Below are positions 15,098 to 23,663 of a stretch of DNA of 34,067 nt, piece by piece. Positions within the stretch are counted from its first letter, which is position 1, and each line of letters begins with the position of its first letter. The position numbers and the translations under genes are program-made. The notes beneath the pieces are model-generated. The model did not search any database. It was not told the origin of the DNA and saw nothing but the letters and a program-made list of their open reading frames with translations. The stretch spans positions 1 to 34,067 of the forward strand of contig JAHDBV010000013.1 in assembly GCA_020630195.1 (NCBI GenBank). The letters are read 5' to 3'. The DNA is from Acidimicrobiales bacterium (GTDB lineage Bacteria; Actinomycetota; Acidimicrobiia; Acidimicrobiales; SZUA-35).

Positions 15098-17155
15098 TCA
15101 GCAGGCGGTGATGATGCGCAGCTGGTCGAAGTCGTTCGCGCTGCCAGCAGCATCCATCGAGAACGACGTCGGCGACAGCAGGGCGAGGGTGTCGGTGTTC
15201 CCGAAGCCGTTGTAGCTGGTCTGGCCGGGGTTGGTCGCCCACGCATCGGTGGCCGTCAACGGATCGTTGTCGCTGATGACGCCGAGGATCGTCCGGTTCA
15301 GCTCGATCACGGAGGTGATGGCCCAGGCGTCCGCGCTCCCCGCATCGGCATGGAGGAAGAAGGAACAGACGACCGTGCCGGCCGGGATCGTGCTGGTGGC
15401 CAGCGAGTCGGCGTCCGTGGGTGTCGTCGGCACGAGCTGGACCTCGAGATCGTCGGCGAGGGTGAGCGCGTCCTGCTCGAGCCAGACGAACTGGGCATCC
15501 GCCGACACCAACGTGTCGCGAGCGAGTTCGCCGCTCGGGCCGTCGATGACCCGCAGGGCGGGACCACCGGACGCCGCTGGCGGCGGAATCGTGGTGGTCG
15601 TGGTGGGTGCCGTCGTGGTCGTGGTCGTGGTCGGCGCGGTGGTGGTCGTCGTGGTGGGTGCCGTCGTGGTCGTGGTGGTCGGTGCGACCGTCGTGGTGGT
15701 CGCCTCGGTGGTGGTCGTCGTCTCCGCCACCGTCGTCGTGGTCGTCGAACTGGTCGATGGCGCCGTCGTCACGACCGTCGTCGACGGGGGAGCGGTCGTC
15801 GAGGTCGTGACGACGATGGTCGTGCTGGTCGGCTCGGGGAGGGCCTCGGTCGTCGTCGTGGTCTCGAAGGCGAGGGCGGCCGGCGCGGGTTCGGGGCTGT
15901 CGAACACGGCGGGCGCGGTGGCGACGGCCGCGGGCGCGGCGACGGCGCCGGTGGCGGCGACGGTGCCGACACGGACCACCGCGTTGCCGGTCGCGGAGCC
16001 GGCGGTCGAGACGAACTCGCCCACCCGGGGGAGGTGGGTCAGCAGGGCGAGCGGTCCGGCCGCCCGGCCGGTGGAGCCGAGCGAGACGTTGAGGAAGGCC
16101 CGCACCACGTCGGGGTCGAACTGGCTCCCGGAACACGCGACGAGCTCAGCTCGGGCGTCCTCGGGGGCCCACGCCTTCTTGTAGGAGCGGGCGGAGGTCA
16201 TCGTGTCGTAGGCATCGGCGACGGCCACGATCCGGCCCGCCAGGCTGATGTCGGTGCCGGCGAGGCCGAGGGGGTAACCGTCGCCGTCCCAGCGTTCGTG
16301 GTGCTGGGTGGCGGCGGACAACCAGCCACCGAGCCACGGGTAGAGCGGCGCGAGCATCGAGGCGGCCGCCCCGGGGTGGCCCCGCAGCTGGGCCCACTCC
16401 TCGTCGGTCGGGCGTCCGTCCTTGCGGAGGATGTCGCCGTCGACGGTGAGCTTGCCGACGTCGTGGACGAGGGCCGCCCAGTGGAGCTTCTCCCGCTCCA
16501 CCTGGGGCAGGCCCATCTCCGCGGCGATGAGATCGCTGTAGGCGCGGACGCGTTCGGAGTGCCCGCGGGTGAGTCGGTCGTGGTCGTTGAGGGCGGTCAT
16601 GAGCACGAGCAGGTTCTCGGCGGCCTCGGCCGGCGTCGAACCGAGCGACTCCCCGGCGGCGAGGCGGCGTTGGAGGTCGCGGGCGGAGCCCTGCTTGAGA
16701 GCGAGTCGATACTTGCTGGGGGCGTTGTCGGGGAAGACGAGCGACATCTTCATCAGGAGCGCCACGGGCAACAGGCGACGGGCCACCCGACGGCCGGCGG
16801 CCACGGCCACGCTCGAGGCGCCGAGCACGGCGGCCCACCAGGCGATCGTCTGGAACCAGCCCGAGGGCTCGGGCAGCAACTCGGCCGCGGCGGCACCGAT
16901 GAGGTAGCCGAAGACGAACGGGATCGCGAAGGCCAGGACCCGTACGGCGGCAGGGGCGAATCGCTGTGACTCCCAACGGCGCGCGTCGGTGCGATCCTCG
17001 GCCTGCGATCGGGCGGACCCGCCCGTCGCGGTGGTGGTCTCCGGTCGACCCACGAAGAGGAAATCGGCTCGATCGGACGCCGTCTTGAGGGTCGATCGAT
17101 GGATTCCGAGGGGGTCGGGAGGCTCCCCGGGCTCCGGTGGGGCAGAGTGGGTCAT
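15098..17155 (-). CDS. Membrane HD-GYP protein with Thr-rich linker and C-terminal outside domain (paralogue 2)
   Basis: 685 aa if the ATG at 17155 is used. Same layout as its downstream paralogue: two membrane helices (about 70-92, 101-120), HD-GYP domain with GHSERV (H200), LVHDVGK (H231, D232), RGHP (H260), HHERWDGDGYP (285-295) and DAYDT, an Ala-rich probable third helix (394-416), a Thr linker (about 431-525) and a C-terminal domain ending IITAC as in the paralogue. The N-terminal 40 residues have no counterpart in the paralogue. A GTG at 17053 would remove most of them and is a real alternative. The ATG at 17155 overlaps the ATG of the divergent GNAT gene. The HD-GYP region is nearly identical between copies at DNA level, a sign of recent duplication or gene conversion. 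Confidence 0.83.
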   Translation of the reverse strand: MTHSAPPEPGEPPDPLGIHRSTLKTASDRADFLFVGRPETTTATGGSARSQAEDRTDARRWESQRFAPAAVRVLAFAIPFVFGYLIGAAAAELLPEPSGWFQTIAWWAAVLGASSVAVAAGRRVARRLLPVALLMKMSLVFPDNAPSKYRLALKQGSARDLQRRLAAGESLGSTPAEAAENLLVLMTALNDHDRLTRGHSERVRAYSDLIAAEMGLPQVEREKLHWAALVHDVGKLTVDGDILRKDGRPTDEEWAQLRGHPGAAASMLAPLYPWLGGWLSAATQHHERWDGDGYPLGLAGTDISLAGRIVAVADAYDTMTSARSYKKAWAPEDARAELVACSGSQFDPDVVRAFLNVSLGSTGRAAGPLALLTHLPRVGEFVSTAGSATGNAVVRVGTVAATGAVAAPAAVATAPAVFDSPEPAPAALAFETTTTTEALPEPTSTTIVVTTSTTAPPSTTVVTTAPSTSSTTTTTVAETTTTTEATTTTVAPTTTTTTAPTTTTTTAPTTTTTTTAPTTTTTIPPPAASGGPALRVIDGPSGELARDTLVSADAQFVWLEQDALTLADDLEVQLVPTTPTDADSLATSTIPAGTVVCSFFLHADAGSADAWAITSVIELNRTILGVISDNDPLTATDAWATNPGQTSYNGFGNTDTLALLSPTSFSMDAAGSANDFDQLRIITAC
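15584..15687 (-). repeat. Thr-codon repeat encoding APTTTTTT units (paralogue 2)
   Basis: About 100 bp of repeated Ala-Pro-(Thr)6-7 units, one Thr longer per unit than in the neighbouring paralogue. The linkers have drifted in unit length while the flanking domains stayed alike. Confidence 0.78.
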
Positions 17156-19727
17156 GGCCGATGTGTCTCCGGAGCAGCTCGCCGCCTGGCACACCACGGT
17201 CGTGCTCGCCGACGGCTCGACCGCCGACGTCCGGCCGATCGTGCCGGAGGACGGTGAACGTCTCGCCGCGTTCCACTCGCGGCAGTCGGCCGAGAGCATC
17301 TACTTCCGGTACTTCCGCTTCCGACCGGAACTCTCCGCCGCCGAGATCGAACACTTCACGAACGTCGATTACCTCTGGCGGATGGCGTTCATCGCCACCA
17401 TCGGCGACGAGATGGTGGCCGTGGCCCGCTACGAGGGCAAGGCCGGGGAGCCCACGGCCGAGGTGGCGTTCTTCGTCGACGACGGCCACCAACGGAAGGG
17501 CCTCGGCACGTTGTTGCTGGAGTTCCTCGCCGCAGCGGCCCGACAGTCGGCACTCGAGGGGCTCACCGCGACGGTCCTCGCCGAGAACTACCGGATGCTG
17601 CGGGTGTTCCGGAACGCCGGGTTCGAGGTGTCGAGTTCGTTCGTGGACGGGGTCATCGAGGTCGACCTCGGGATCGAGCTCACCGAGGAAGCCGCGGCGG
17701 CCATCGACGATCGCGCCCGCAGTTCGACGGTGCGTTCCGTCGCTCGACTCCTGGAGCCGACCTCGATCGCCGTCGTGGGCGCCTCGCGTCGACCCGACGC
17801 GGTGGGGCGGGCGCTGTTCGATCGACTCCGAGGTCACGGCTTCGCCGGTCCGGTGATCCCCGTGAACCGGAAGGCCACCGAGATCGATGGTGTGCCGGCC
17901 GTCGCCTCGCTCGGCGACCTGACCGAACCGGTCGATCTCGCCGTCGTCGCCGTCCCCGCCGCGGAGGTGGCCGGGGTCATCAACGACGGCGTCGCGGCCG
18001 GGATCGGCGGGTTCCTGCTCATCTCGTCGGGGCCCACCGGTGCCGACGACGAGCTCGACGCCGAGGCGATCATCCGCGCCGCCCGGGCCGCCGGTGTCCG
18101 TCTCATCGGCCCGAACTCGTTCGGCATCGTCAACACCGACCCCGATCATCGCGTCCATGCGTTGTTCGTCCCCGTCGAGGTGACGCCCGGTCGAGTGGCC
18201 GTGCTGTCCCAGTCGGGACCACTCGGGGCGGCCCTGCTCGACCGGCTCCGCGCGGCGGGTGTCGGTGTCTCGTCGTTCGTCGCGATGGGTGACCGGTCGG
18301 ATGTGAGTGTGAACGACGTGCTGTCGTACTGGGCGGTCGACGACCGCACCGATGCCGTCGTGCTCTACCTCGACGACTTCGGGAACCTGCGGAACTTCAC
18401 CCGGGTGGCCCGCCACCTCGCGGCGTCGACCCCCGTGTTCGCCCTCGGCCCGAGAACGGGCGACCTGGCCGAACTGCTCGAACGATCCGGTGTCGTCGTG
18501 GTCGAACGAGCGGCCGAGCTGGTGACGGGGGCGGCCGTGGCCGCATCCCAACCACCGGCCGCCGGTCCACGAGCCGTCGTGCTCTCCAACTCCGCCTCGA
18601 TCGGTCGGCTCTGTGCCACCGCCGCCGACCGTCACGGACTCCAGCTCACCACGCCGGCCGTCGTGGCCGAGCTCGAGGGCGTTCGCAGCCACGGTGACGG
18701 TGTCGTGCTCGTGCCGGTCGACCGCTCACTCGACGAGCTCGAGACGGTCGTCGCGAGCCTGGCGCTCGCCGCCGAGGTCGACGCCGTCGTGCTGGCCGTG
18801 ACCCCCAGCCTCCAGAACGCCCCGGGTGACATCGCCGCGGCGCTCGACCGCATCGATGGTGCCGTCGACAAGCCGATGGTGGCCACCGCACTCACCGATG
18901 ACGACCACCTCTCGAACGGTGGTCTGCCGATCTTCCGCTTCCCCGAGGATGCGGTCGCCGCACTCGCACGCCATGTCGCCGACGGCGTCCGTCGATCGGC
19001 GAGTGACGTGGCGGCCCTGGCGTCGATCGAATCCGATCCCGCGCTCGGCGCCGCACTCGAGGAGGCGCTCGCCTCGTCGGCATCGATGACGCTCCGTCTC
19101 GGCGACCCGTCGCTCGGGCCGGTGCTCGAGGCGATCGGTGTGCCGGTCCCCGCGACGAAGCTCGTCGCCTCCGCCTCCGACACGACCGAGCTCCTCGCTG
19201 CCCGACGGTCGATCGAGGGGTCGGTGGTGGTGAAGGCGGGTGGCCTCGGTCGACGCCACCCCGGCGCCGCCGGCGGCACGGTGCTCGATCTGGAAGACGA
19301 CGACGATCTCGTCGCTGCCGCCGCGGCACTGGTCGCACACCACGGCGACGCGGCGGATCCGCTGATCGTGCAGGCGATGACCTCGCCGGGCCCGCGGGCG
19401 ACGCTCGAGGTCGAGGTGGATCGGGCCACGGGGGCGTGGCTGTCGGTCGCCCGGGAGGGCGGTTCGGTGACGCGTGCGCCGCTTCCGGCCACCGCCGAGG
19501 AGCTGTCGGTCCTCGTCGCCGCCCTCGAGGTCGATCCGGAGCAGCGGGAGGCCGCCGAGATCCTCGTGCGAGGTGTCGCTCGGCTCGGCGCCGATGTCCG
19601 GCTGCGATCGCTGCGAGCGGCCCCGGTGCTGCTCGGGCCCGATGGGCCCGGCATCATCGAGATCGACGTCGAGCTGGTGGCGCCCGCCGTGTCGGTGCTG
19701 GCCGAGGTCCGTCACCTCGCCGACTGA
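17154..19727 (+). CDS. Pat-like fusion: GNAT acetyltransferase plus NDP-forming acyl-CoA synthetase-like domains
   Basis: 857 aa, probably a protein lysine acetyltransferase regulated through its large domain. The N-terminal GNAT (about 15-172) has AEVAFFV (E103) and the acetyl-CoA loop QRKGLG (113-118). Then comes a CoA-binding Rossmann domain (IAVVGASRRPDAVG, 205-218), a succinyl-CoA-ligase-like domain and a C-terminal ATP-grasp-like region. GNAT first is the order I recall from Streptomyces Pat. In active acyl-CoA synthetases a loop with an SHTG-type catalytic His follows the strand corresponding to PVFALGPRTG. Here that loop is shortened and I see no His, so the large domain is likely a ligand sensor without catalysis. 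The start is ATG 17154, overlapping the divergent HD-GYP ATG. Known relatives acetylate acyl-CoA synthetases. Confidence 0.85.
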   Translation: MADVSPEQLAAWHTTVVLADGSTADVRPIVPEDGERLAAFHSRQSAESIYFRYFRFRPELSAAEIEHFTNVDYLWRMAFIATIGDEMVAVARYEGKAGEPTAEVAFFVDDGHQRKGLGTLLLEFLAAAARQSALEGLTATVLAENYRMLRVFRNAGFEVSSSFVDGVIEVDLGIELTEEAAAAIDDRARSSTVRSVARLLEPTSIAVVGASRRPDAVGRALFDRLRGHGFAGPVIPVNRKATEIDGVPAVASLGDLTEPVDLAVVAVPAAEVAGVINDGVAAGIGGFLLISSGPTGADDELDAEAIIRAARAAGVRLIGPNSFGIVNTDPDHRVHALFVPVEVTPGRVAVLSQSGPLGAALLDRLRAAGVGVSSFVAMGDRSDVSVNDVLSYWAVDDRTDAVVLYLDDFGNLRNFTRVARHLAASTPVFALGPRTGDLAELLERSGVVVVERAAELVTGAAVAASQPPAAGPRAVVLSNSASIGRLCATAADRHGLQLTTPAVVAELEGVRSHGDGVVLVPVDRSLDELETVVASLALAAEVDAVVLAVTPSLQNAPGDIAAALDRIDGAVDKPMVATALTDDDHLSNGGLPIFRFPEDAVAALARHVADGVRRSASDVAALASIESDPALGAALEEALASSASMTLRLGDPSLGPVLEAIGVPVPATKLVASASDTTELLAARRSIEGSVVVKAGGLGRRHPGAAGGTVLDLEDDDDLVAAAAALVAHHGDAADPLIVQAMTSPGPRATLEVEVDRATGAWLSVAREGGSVTRAPLPATAEELSVLVAALEVDPEQREAAEILVRGVARLGADVRLRSLRAAPVLLGPDGPGIIEIDVELVAPAVSVLAEVRHLAD

Positions 19728-19751
19728 GCGCCGGCCGGTCCGGGACGCTCA
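19725..19751. terminator. Shared hairpin between two convergent genes, stems contain both stop codons
   Basis: TGAGCG (19725-19730) pairs with CGCTCA (19746-19751), with an inner CCGG/CCGG pairing. The TGA of the Pat-like gene and the TGA of the minus-strand gene (TCA on plus) form the two bases of the stem, so one hairpin could end both transcripts. Confidence 0.5.
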
Positions 19752-20705
19752 GAGCATCGACCAGCCGACGACCACGCTCACCGCCCAGAGCGCGGAGGCG
19801 AGGCCGACGGGGCCGAGCACGTGCAGGCGAGTGGTGCGGGCGAGGTCGCGTAGCGGTCCGTCGGGACCGGCCAGTGCGGCTTCGCGCAGCCAGCGCACCC
19901 GGGTGCTGCGGCGATCGAGCGTCCGGTCGAGCGTGCCGAGTACGGGCTCGTCGCCGATGCGGGCACACACGGTGAGGGCGGTGGTCCACAGATCCATGCC
20001 GGTGCGTGGGTCGTCGACCGCCCGGGCGGCCGCCCGGGTGACGAGCACGCCGCCGAGACCGGCGGCGAGGCCGGCGGCGCCGCCGAGGGCGAACACGATG
20101 GCCGGGCCGAGACGCAGGAACGCTCCGGCGCAGAGCAGCGACAGGACCGACACGAGCACGGCGGCGAGGGACGCCCGGAGCACCCGCGACGACCAGGTGT
20201 CGGCGCGGTACTCGAGCTCGTCGCGGAGATCGACGGATCCGGCCCAGGCATCCCGGATGGCCGCGGTCCGGGCCTCCTCGGGGAGGATGCGGTGCAGCAG
20301 CGTGCGGAGCTGGAACCCGGTGACCTTGTCGTTCGGGATACCCGGAGCGAGCGAGGTGATGACGGCCGAGGTCTCCACCGCCGAGGGCGCGTGGTCGCCA
20401 TCGAGGCGGCCGGCGGCGGCATCGAGCAGCAACGCGACGGGTGCCATCCACGGGCCCGGGACCGACAGGGCGAAGGCGGCCCAGCCGTTCGGGATCCGGA
20501 CGTCGTAGCCGACCATCTCGCTCACGAGACCGGCCAGTTCCGGCGACCAGCCCGGTCGCACGGTCGCCGTGTCCTGGTCGAACAGGACGGGGCCGTCGTC
20601 GACGGCCGGCATGGCAGTCGGCCTGCTCTGCTCGGTGAGCAGATCGGACGGCGGTGCCGCTGCGGTGTCGGGAGCGGCGAGATCGATGATGGCGTCGTGC
20701 GTCAC
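19749..20705 (-). CDS. Membrane protein of unknown function
   Basis: 318 aa from the GTG at 20705. A TTG at 20738 would add 11 residues. I do not recognise the family. Residues 1-55 are low-complexity Ala/Asp/Pro. 60-150 look like a soluble helical domain (WSPELAGLVSEMVGYDVRIP; KVTGFQLRTLLHRILPEEAR). Two adjacent hydrophobic helices follow near residues 175-225 (LAAVLVSVLSLLCAGAFL; GPAIVFALGGAAGLAAGLGGVLV). A third helix closes the C-terminus (LGPVGLASALWAVSVVVGW). The arrangement faintly recalls Tad/type II secretion inner-membrane proteins but no signature supports that. It follows citrate synthase after a strong terminator, so it is probably transcribed on its own. Confidence 0.7.
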   Translation of the reverse strand: MTHDAIIDLAAPDTAAAPPSDLLTEQSRPTAMPAVDDGPVLFDQDTATVRPGWSPELAGLVSEMVGYDVRIPNGWAAFALSVPGPWMAPVALLLDAAAGRLDGDHAPSAVETSAVITSLAPGIPNDKVTGFQLRTLLHRILPEEARTAAIRDAWAGSVDLRDELEYRADTWSSRVLRASLAAVLVSVLSLLCAGAFLRLGPAIVFALGGAAGLAAGLGGVLVTRAAARAVDDPRTGMDLWTTALTVCARIGDEPVLGTLDRTLDRRSTRVRWLREAALAGPDGPLRDLARTTRLHVLGPVGLASALWAVSVVVGWSML

Positions 20706-20769
20706 CCGGCCCCATCGGCACGTGCCGGCGTGGGTCAAGGGGCTCAGGTCAACTGATTCGGAAGAACGA

Positions 20770-20799
20770 CGAAGGCCGCCGGGGAACCGGCGGCCTTCG
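20770..20799 (-). terminator. Terminator of citrate synthase gene
   Basis: CGAAGGCCGCCGG (20770-20782) and CCGGCGGCCTTCG (20787-20799) form a perfect 13-bp stem with a 4-nt loop, 26 bp after the gltA stop. The minus-strand RNA continues as TCGTTCTTC. The strongest hairpin in the window. Confidence 0.85.
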
Positions 20800-20825
20800 A
20801 GCGGATGTTCCGGTTGCGGCCGGTG

Positions 20826-22094
20826 TCAGCGATCGCCGAGTGCGACGTAGTCGCGCTCACCCGGTCCGGTGTAGATCTGGCGCGGACGGCTGATCCGCTG
20901 ACCCTGCTCGAGCGACTCCTGCCAGTGCGACAACCAGCCGGGCATGCGGCCGATCGTGAAGAGCACCGTGAACATGTCGAGCGGGAAGCCCATCGACTGG
21001 TAGATGAGGCCCGTGTAGAAGTCGACGTTCGGGTAGAGGTTGCGGCTCTTGAAGTAGTCGTCCGAGAGGGCGATCTCCTCGAGCTTGAGGGCGATGTCGA
21101 GCAGCGGCGACTTCCCCGTCACCTCGAAGACGCGATCGGCCTGTTCCTTCACGATCCGGGCACGGGGGTCGTAGGCCTTGTAGACCCGGTGCCCGAAGCC
21201 CATCAGTCGACCCTCGCCGGCCTTGACCGACTCGACGAACGGCTCGATGTTGTCGTACGAGCCGATCTCTTCGAGCATGTGGATCACGGCTTCGTTCGCG
21301 CCACCGTGGCGGGGGCCGTAGAGGGCGCCGGTCGCCGCCGCCGCTGCGGAGTACGGGTCGGCATGGCTCGATCCCACGACACGCATCGTGGTGGTCGAAC
21401 AGTTCTGTTCGTGGTCGGCGTGCAGGATCAGCAGGATGTCGAGCGCCCGGGCCAGCACGGGATCCGGCTTGTACTGCGGCTCGGCCACCTTCCACATCAT
21501 CGACAGGAAGTTCTCGGCGTAGGTGAGGTCGTTGTCGGGATAGTTGAACGGCATGCCGAGCGAGGCCCGGTAGGCCATGGCCGCGATGGTCGGCCCCTTC
21601 GAGATCAGCCGGTTGATCTGCTTGTAGCGGTTGGCCGGGTCGTCGATGTCCTTCGCCTCGGGGTAGAAGGTCGACAGCGCCGCGATCGCCGACATGAGCA
21701 TGCCCATCGGGTGGGCATCGTGATGGAAGCCCTCCATGAAGCGCTTGCGCATGTTCTCGTGGACGAACGTGTGGAACGTGACGTCGTGGACCCACTGATC
21801 CATCTGCTCGGTGTTCGGGAGCTCACCGTTGAGCAGGAGGTAACAGACCTCGAGGAAGGTCGACTTCTCGGCGAGCTGCTCGATCGGGTAGCCGCGGTAC
21901 CGCAGGATGCCGTTCGTGCCGTCGAGGTCGGTGATCGCCGACTCGGTCGACGCCGTGCCGCCGAAGCCCGGATCGAGCACCCAGGTGCCCGGCATGAGCC
22001 CCTGGATCGCCTTCATCGAGACGCCGCCGTTCTCGATGGGGATCTCGACGCTCTCCCCGGTGCGGTTGTCGGTGATGGTGACGGTCTCAGGCAC
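20826..22094 (-). CDS. gltA: Citrate synthase
   Basis: Condenses acetyl-CoA and oxaloacetate to citrate, the entry step of the citric acid cycle. It is 422 aa, typical of the hexameric type II enzyme. The catalytic residues are visible: HGGANE (H263), GFGHRVYK (H302) and VDFYTG (D358). The HADHEQNCSTTT segment (225-236) is the classic signature region. The start is a GTG at 22094 with GAGG a few nt upstream. The 178-bp upstream gap has a minus-strand TACATT (22175-22170) that could be the -10 box. The gene is followed by its own terminator, so it is monocistronic or the last of a unit. Confidence 0.97.
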   Translation of the reverse strand: MPETVTITDNRTGESVEIPIENGGVSMKAIQGLMPGTWVLDPGFGGTASTESAITDLDGTNGILRYRGYPIEQLAEKSTFLEVCYLLLNGELPNTEQMDQWVHDVTFHTFVHENMRKRFMEGFHHDAHPMGMLMSAIAALSTFYPEAKDIDDPANRYKQINRLISKGPTIAAMAYRASLGMPFNYPDNDLTYAENFLSMMWKVAEPQYKPDPVLARALDILLILHADHEQNCSTTTMRVVGSSHADPYSAAAAATGALYGPRHGGANEAVIHMLEEIGSYDNIEPFVESVKAGEGRLMGFGHRVYKAYDPRARIVKEQADRVFEVTGKSPLLDIALKLEEIALSDDYFKSRNLYPNVDFYTGLIYQSMGFPLDMFTVLFTIGRMPGWLSHWQESLEQGQRISRPRQIYTGPGERDYVALGDR

Positions 22095-22272
22095 GGTTCC
22101 TCGCTCGCTCTACAACGCCCGCTCCGGCACCTCGTTGTGCCGCCACAGCGCTCTCGGTGACGTTCACTGAATGTAGCGGGCGTGGCCGTGGGGGACCGGT
22201 TCCGACGGCGCGACGTTGACCGGATCATGTCCGGCGGTCGTGGTGGTGCGATCGGCGGCGTGGCGCGCCGGC

Positions 22273-23598
22273 TCAGAGCGGACCGTTGTCGTGGCGACGC
22301 CGGGGGAGTTTCTCGCGCTTGGTCTCGAGCAGGTCGAACGCCGCGGCGACCTCGAGTCGGGTGTCGGCCGGGTCGATGATCATCGAGACCGAACCCCGCT
22401 CGGCTGCCGGATACGGGGTGAGGAATCGGTCGGTGTAGTCGGCCTCGAGCGCCACGCGCTCGTCGGCGTCGGCCCGGCGGTGGAGGATCTCGACCGCCCC
22501 CTTGGCCCCCATCACGGCGACCTCGGCGCTCGGCCAGGCGAGCATCACGTCGTTGCCCATGTGGCGCGAGTCCATGACGATGTAGGCGCCGCCATAGCTC
22601 TTGCGCAGGATCAGCCCGACGCGGGGCACCGTGGCCCGGGCGTATGCGAAGGCGAGCTGCGCCCCGTGTCGGATCATGCCCCGCCACTCCTGGTCTTTCC
22701 CGGGAAGGAAGCCGGAGGTGTCGACGAGGGTCAGGAGTCCGAGGTTGAAGGCGTCGCACATCGCGACGAACCGGGCCCCCTTCTGCGAGGCCGGGATGTC
22801 GAGTGAGCCGGCGAGCGCCTGGGTCTGATTGGCGACCACGCCGATGGGGCGCCCGCCCACACGGGCGAACGCGGTCACGAGGTTGGGGGCCCAACCGGCC
22901 CGGAGTTCGAGGAACTCGCCGTCGTCGACCACGTCACGGATGACGTCGCGGACGTCGTAGCTGCCGAGTGCCGTGGTGGGCAGCACGTCGAGCAGATCCG
23001 GACAGGTCCGATCGAGCGGGTCGTCGGCCGGTTCCATCGGCGGCAGTGCGTCGACGTGGTCGGGCAGGTGGTCGAGCACGTGGCCGAGTGCATCCCACAG
23101 CTGCTCACGGTCGTCGACGACGAGTGAGGCGACGCCACTCGATCGGGTGTGCATGCCCGCGCCACCGAGCTGGTCGGGGGCGATGTCGACGCCGGTGAAC
23201 TCCGCGACCATCGAGGGGCCCGACACGAACGCCCGCGCCGATCGGGTCATGACCACGACGTCGGCGAGCCCGAGCAGGAGGGCCGGACCCGAGTGCAGCG
23301 GCCCGTCGACGCCGATGAGGGTGGGGACCCGTCCCGAGGCCCGGCTCAGCGCCCGAGCGGCACGGCCCCAGCTGGCGGTGGCGGCGATGCCTCGCGCCGG
23401 GTCGACGCCGGCCGCGCCGAGGACGGCGACGAACGGGATCCGGTCGGCCACGGCACGGTCGATCGCCGCGGCGAGCTGTTCGCCGTCGTGCTCGGTGAGC
23501 GCGTGATCGGTGGCGTCGTCGATCTCGACCCGCACGACCCGCCGGCCATCGAGGTCGGCGGTGGTGCAACGGAACGGAGAGGTGACCTGATCACGCAC
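22273..23598 (-). CDS. Acyl-CoA carboxylase carboxyltransferase (beta subunit), short form
   Basis: 441 aa with the two crotonase-like halves of propionyl/acetyl-CoA carboxylase beta subunits, which move CO2 from biotin to an acyl-CoA. The C-terminal half is well conserved: VDTSGFLPGKDQEWRGMIRHG, RKSYGGAYIVMDSRH, WPSAEVAVMGAKGAVEIL. The N-terminal half is diverged and lacks the first 60-80 residues of the usual 510-530 aa form. Its oxyanion motif is reduced to GPLHSGPALLLG in place of GPCAGGAVYSP. No biotin carboxylase or biotin carrier gene is near. It may work with a distant alpha subunit or on an unusual substrate. The start is GTG 23598, 65 bp after the lysR stop. Confidence 0.82.
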   Translation of the reverse strand: MRDQVTSPFRCTTADLDGRRVVRVEIDDATDHALTEHDGEQLAAAIDRAVADRIPFVAVLGAAGVDPARGIAATASWGRAARALSRASGRVPTLIGVDGPLHSGPALLLGLADVVVMTRSARAFVSGPSMVAEFTGVDIAPDQLGGAGMHTRSSGVASLVVDDREQLWDALGHVLDHLPDHVDALPPMEPADDPLDRTCPDLLDVLPTTALGSYDVRDVIRDVVDDGEFLELRAGWAPNLVTAFARVGGRPIGVVANQTQALAGSLDIPASQKGARFVAMCDAFNLGLLTLVDTSGFLPGKDQEWRGMIRHGAQLAFAYARATVPRVGLILRKSYGGAYIVMDSRHMGNDVMLAWPSAEVAVMGAKGAVEILHRRADADERVALEADYTDRFLTPYPAAERGSVSMIIDPADTRLEVAAAFDLLETKREKLPRRRHDNGPL

Positions 23599-23663
23599 CG
23601 ACGTTGGACCATCGAGCCCCCCGGATGGTCACATCCGATCCCGACGTCGGTCGGGAGGCCGGA

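Noticed and set aside
15350..16969. 539-codon Gly/Arg-rich plus-strand frame over the second HD-GYP gene
   Set aside because: The Gly-Arg repeats are the reverse reading of Thr codons in the linker. No coding character of its own.
16146..18692. 848-codon minus-strand frame over the Pat-like gene and HD-GYP start
   Set aside because: Low-complexity antisense and out-of-frame translation of two real genes on either side of 17154. No start signal or domain.
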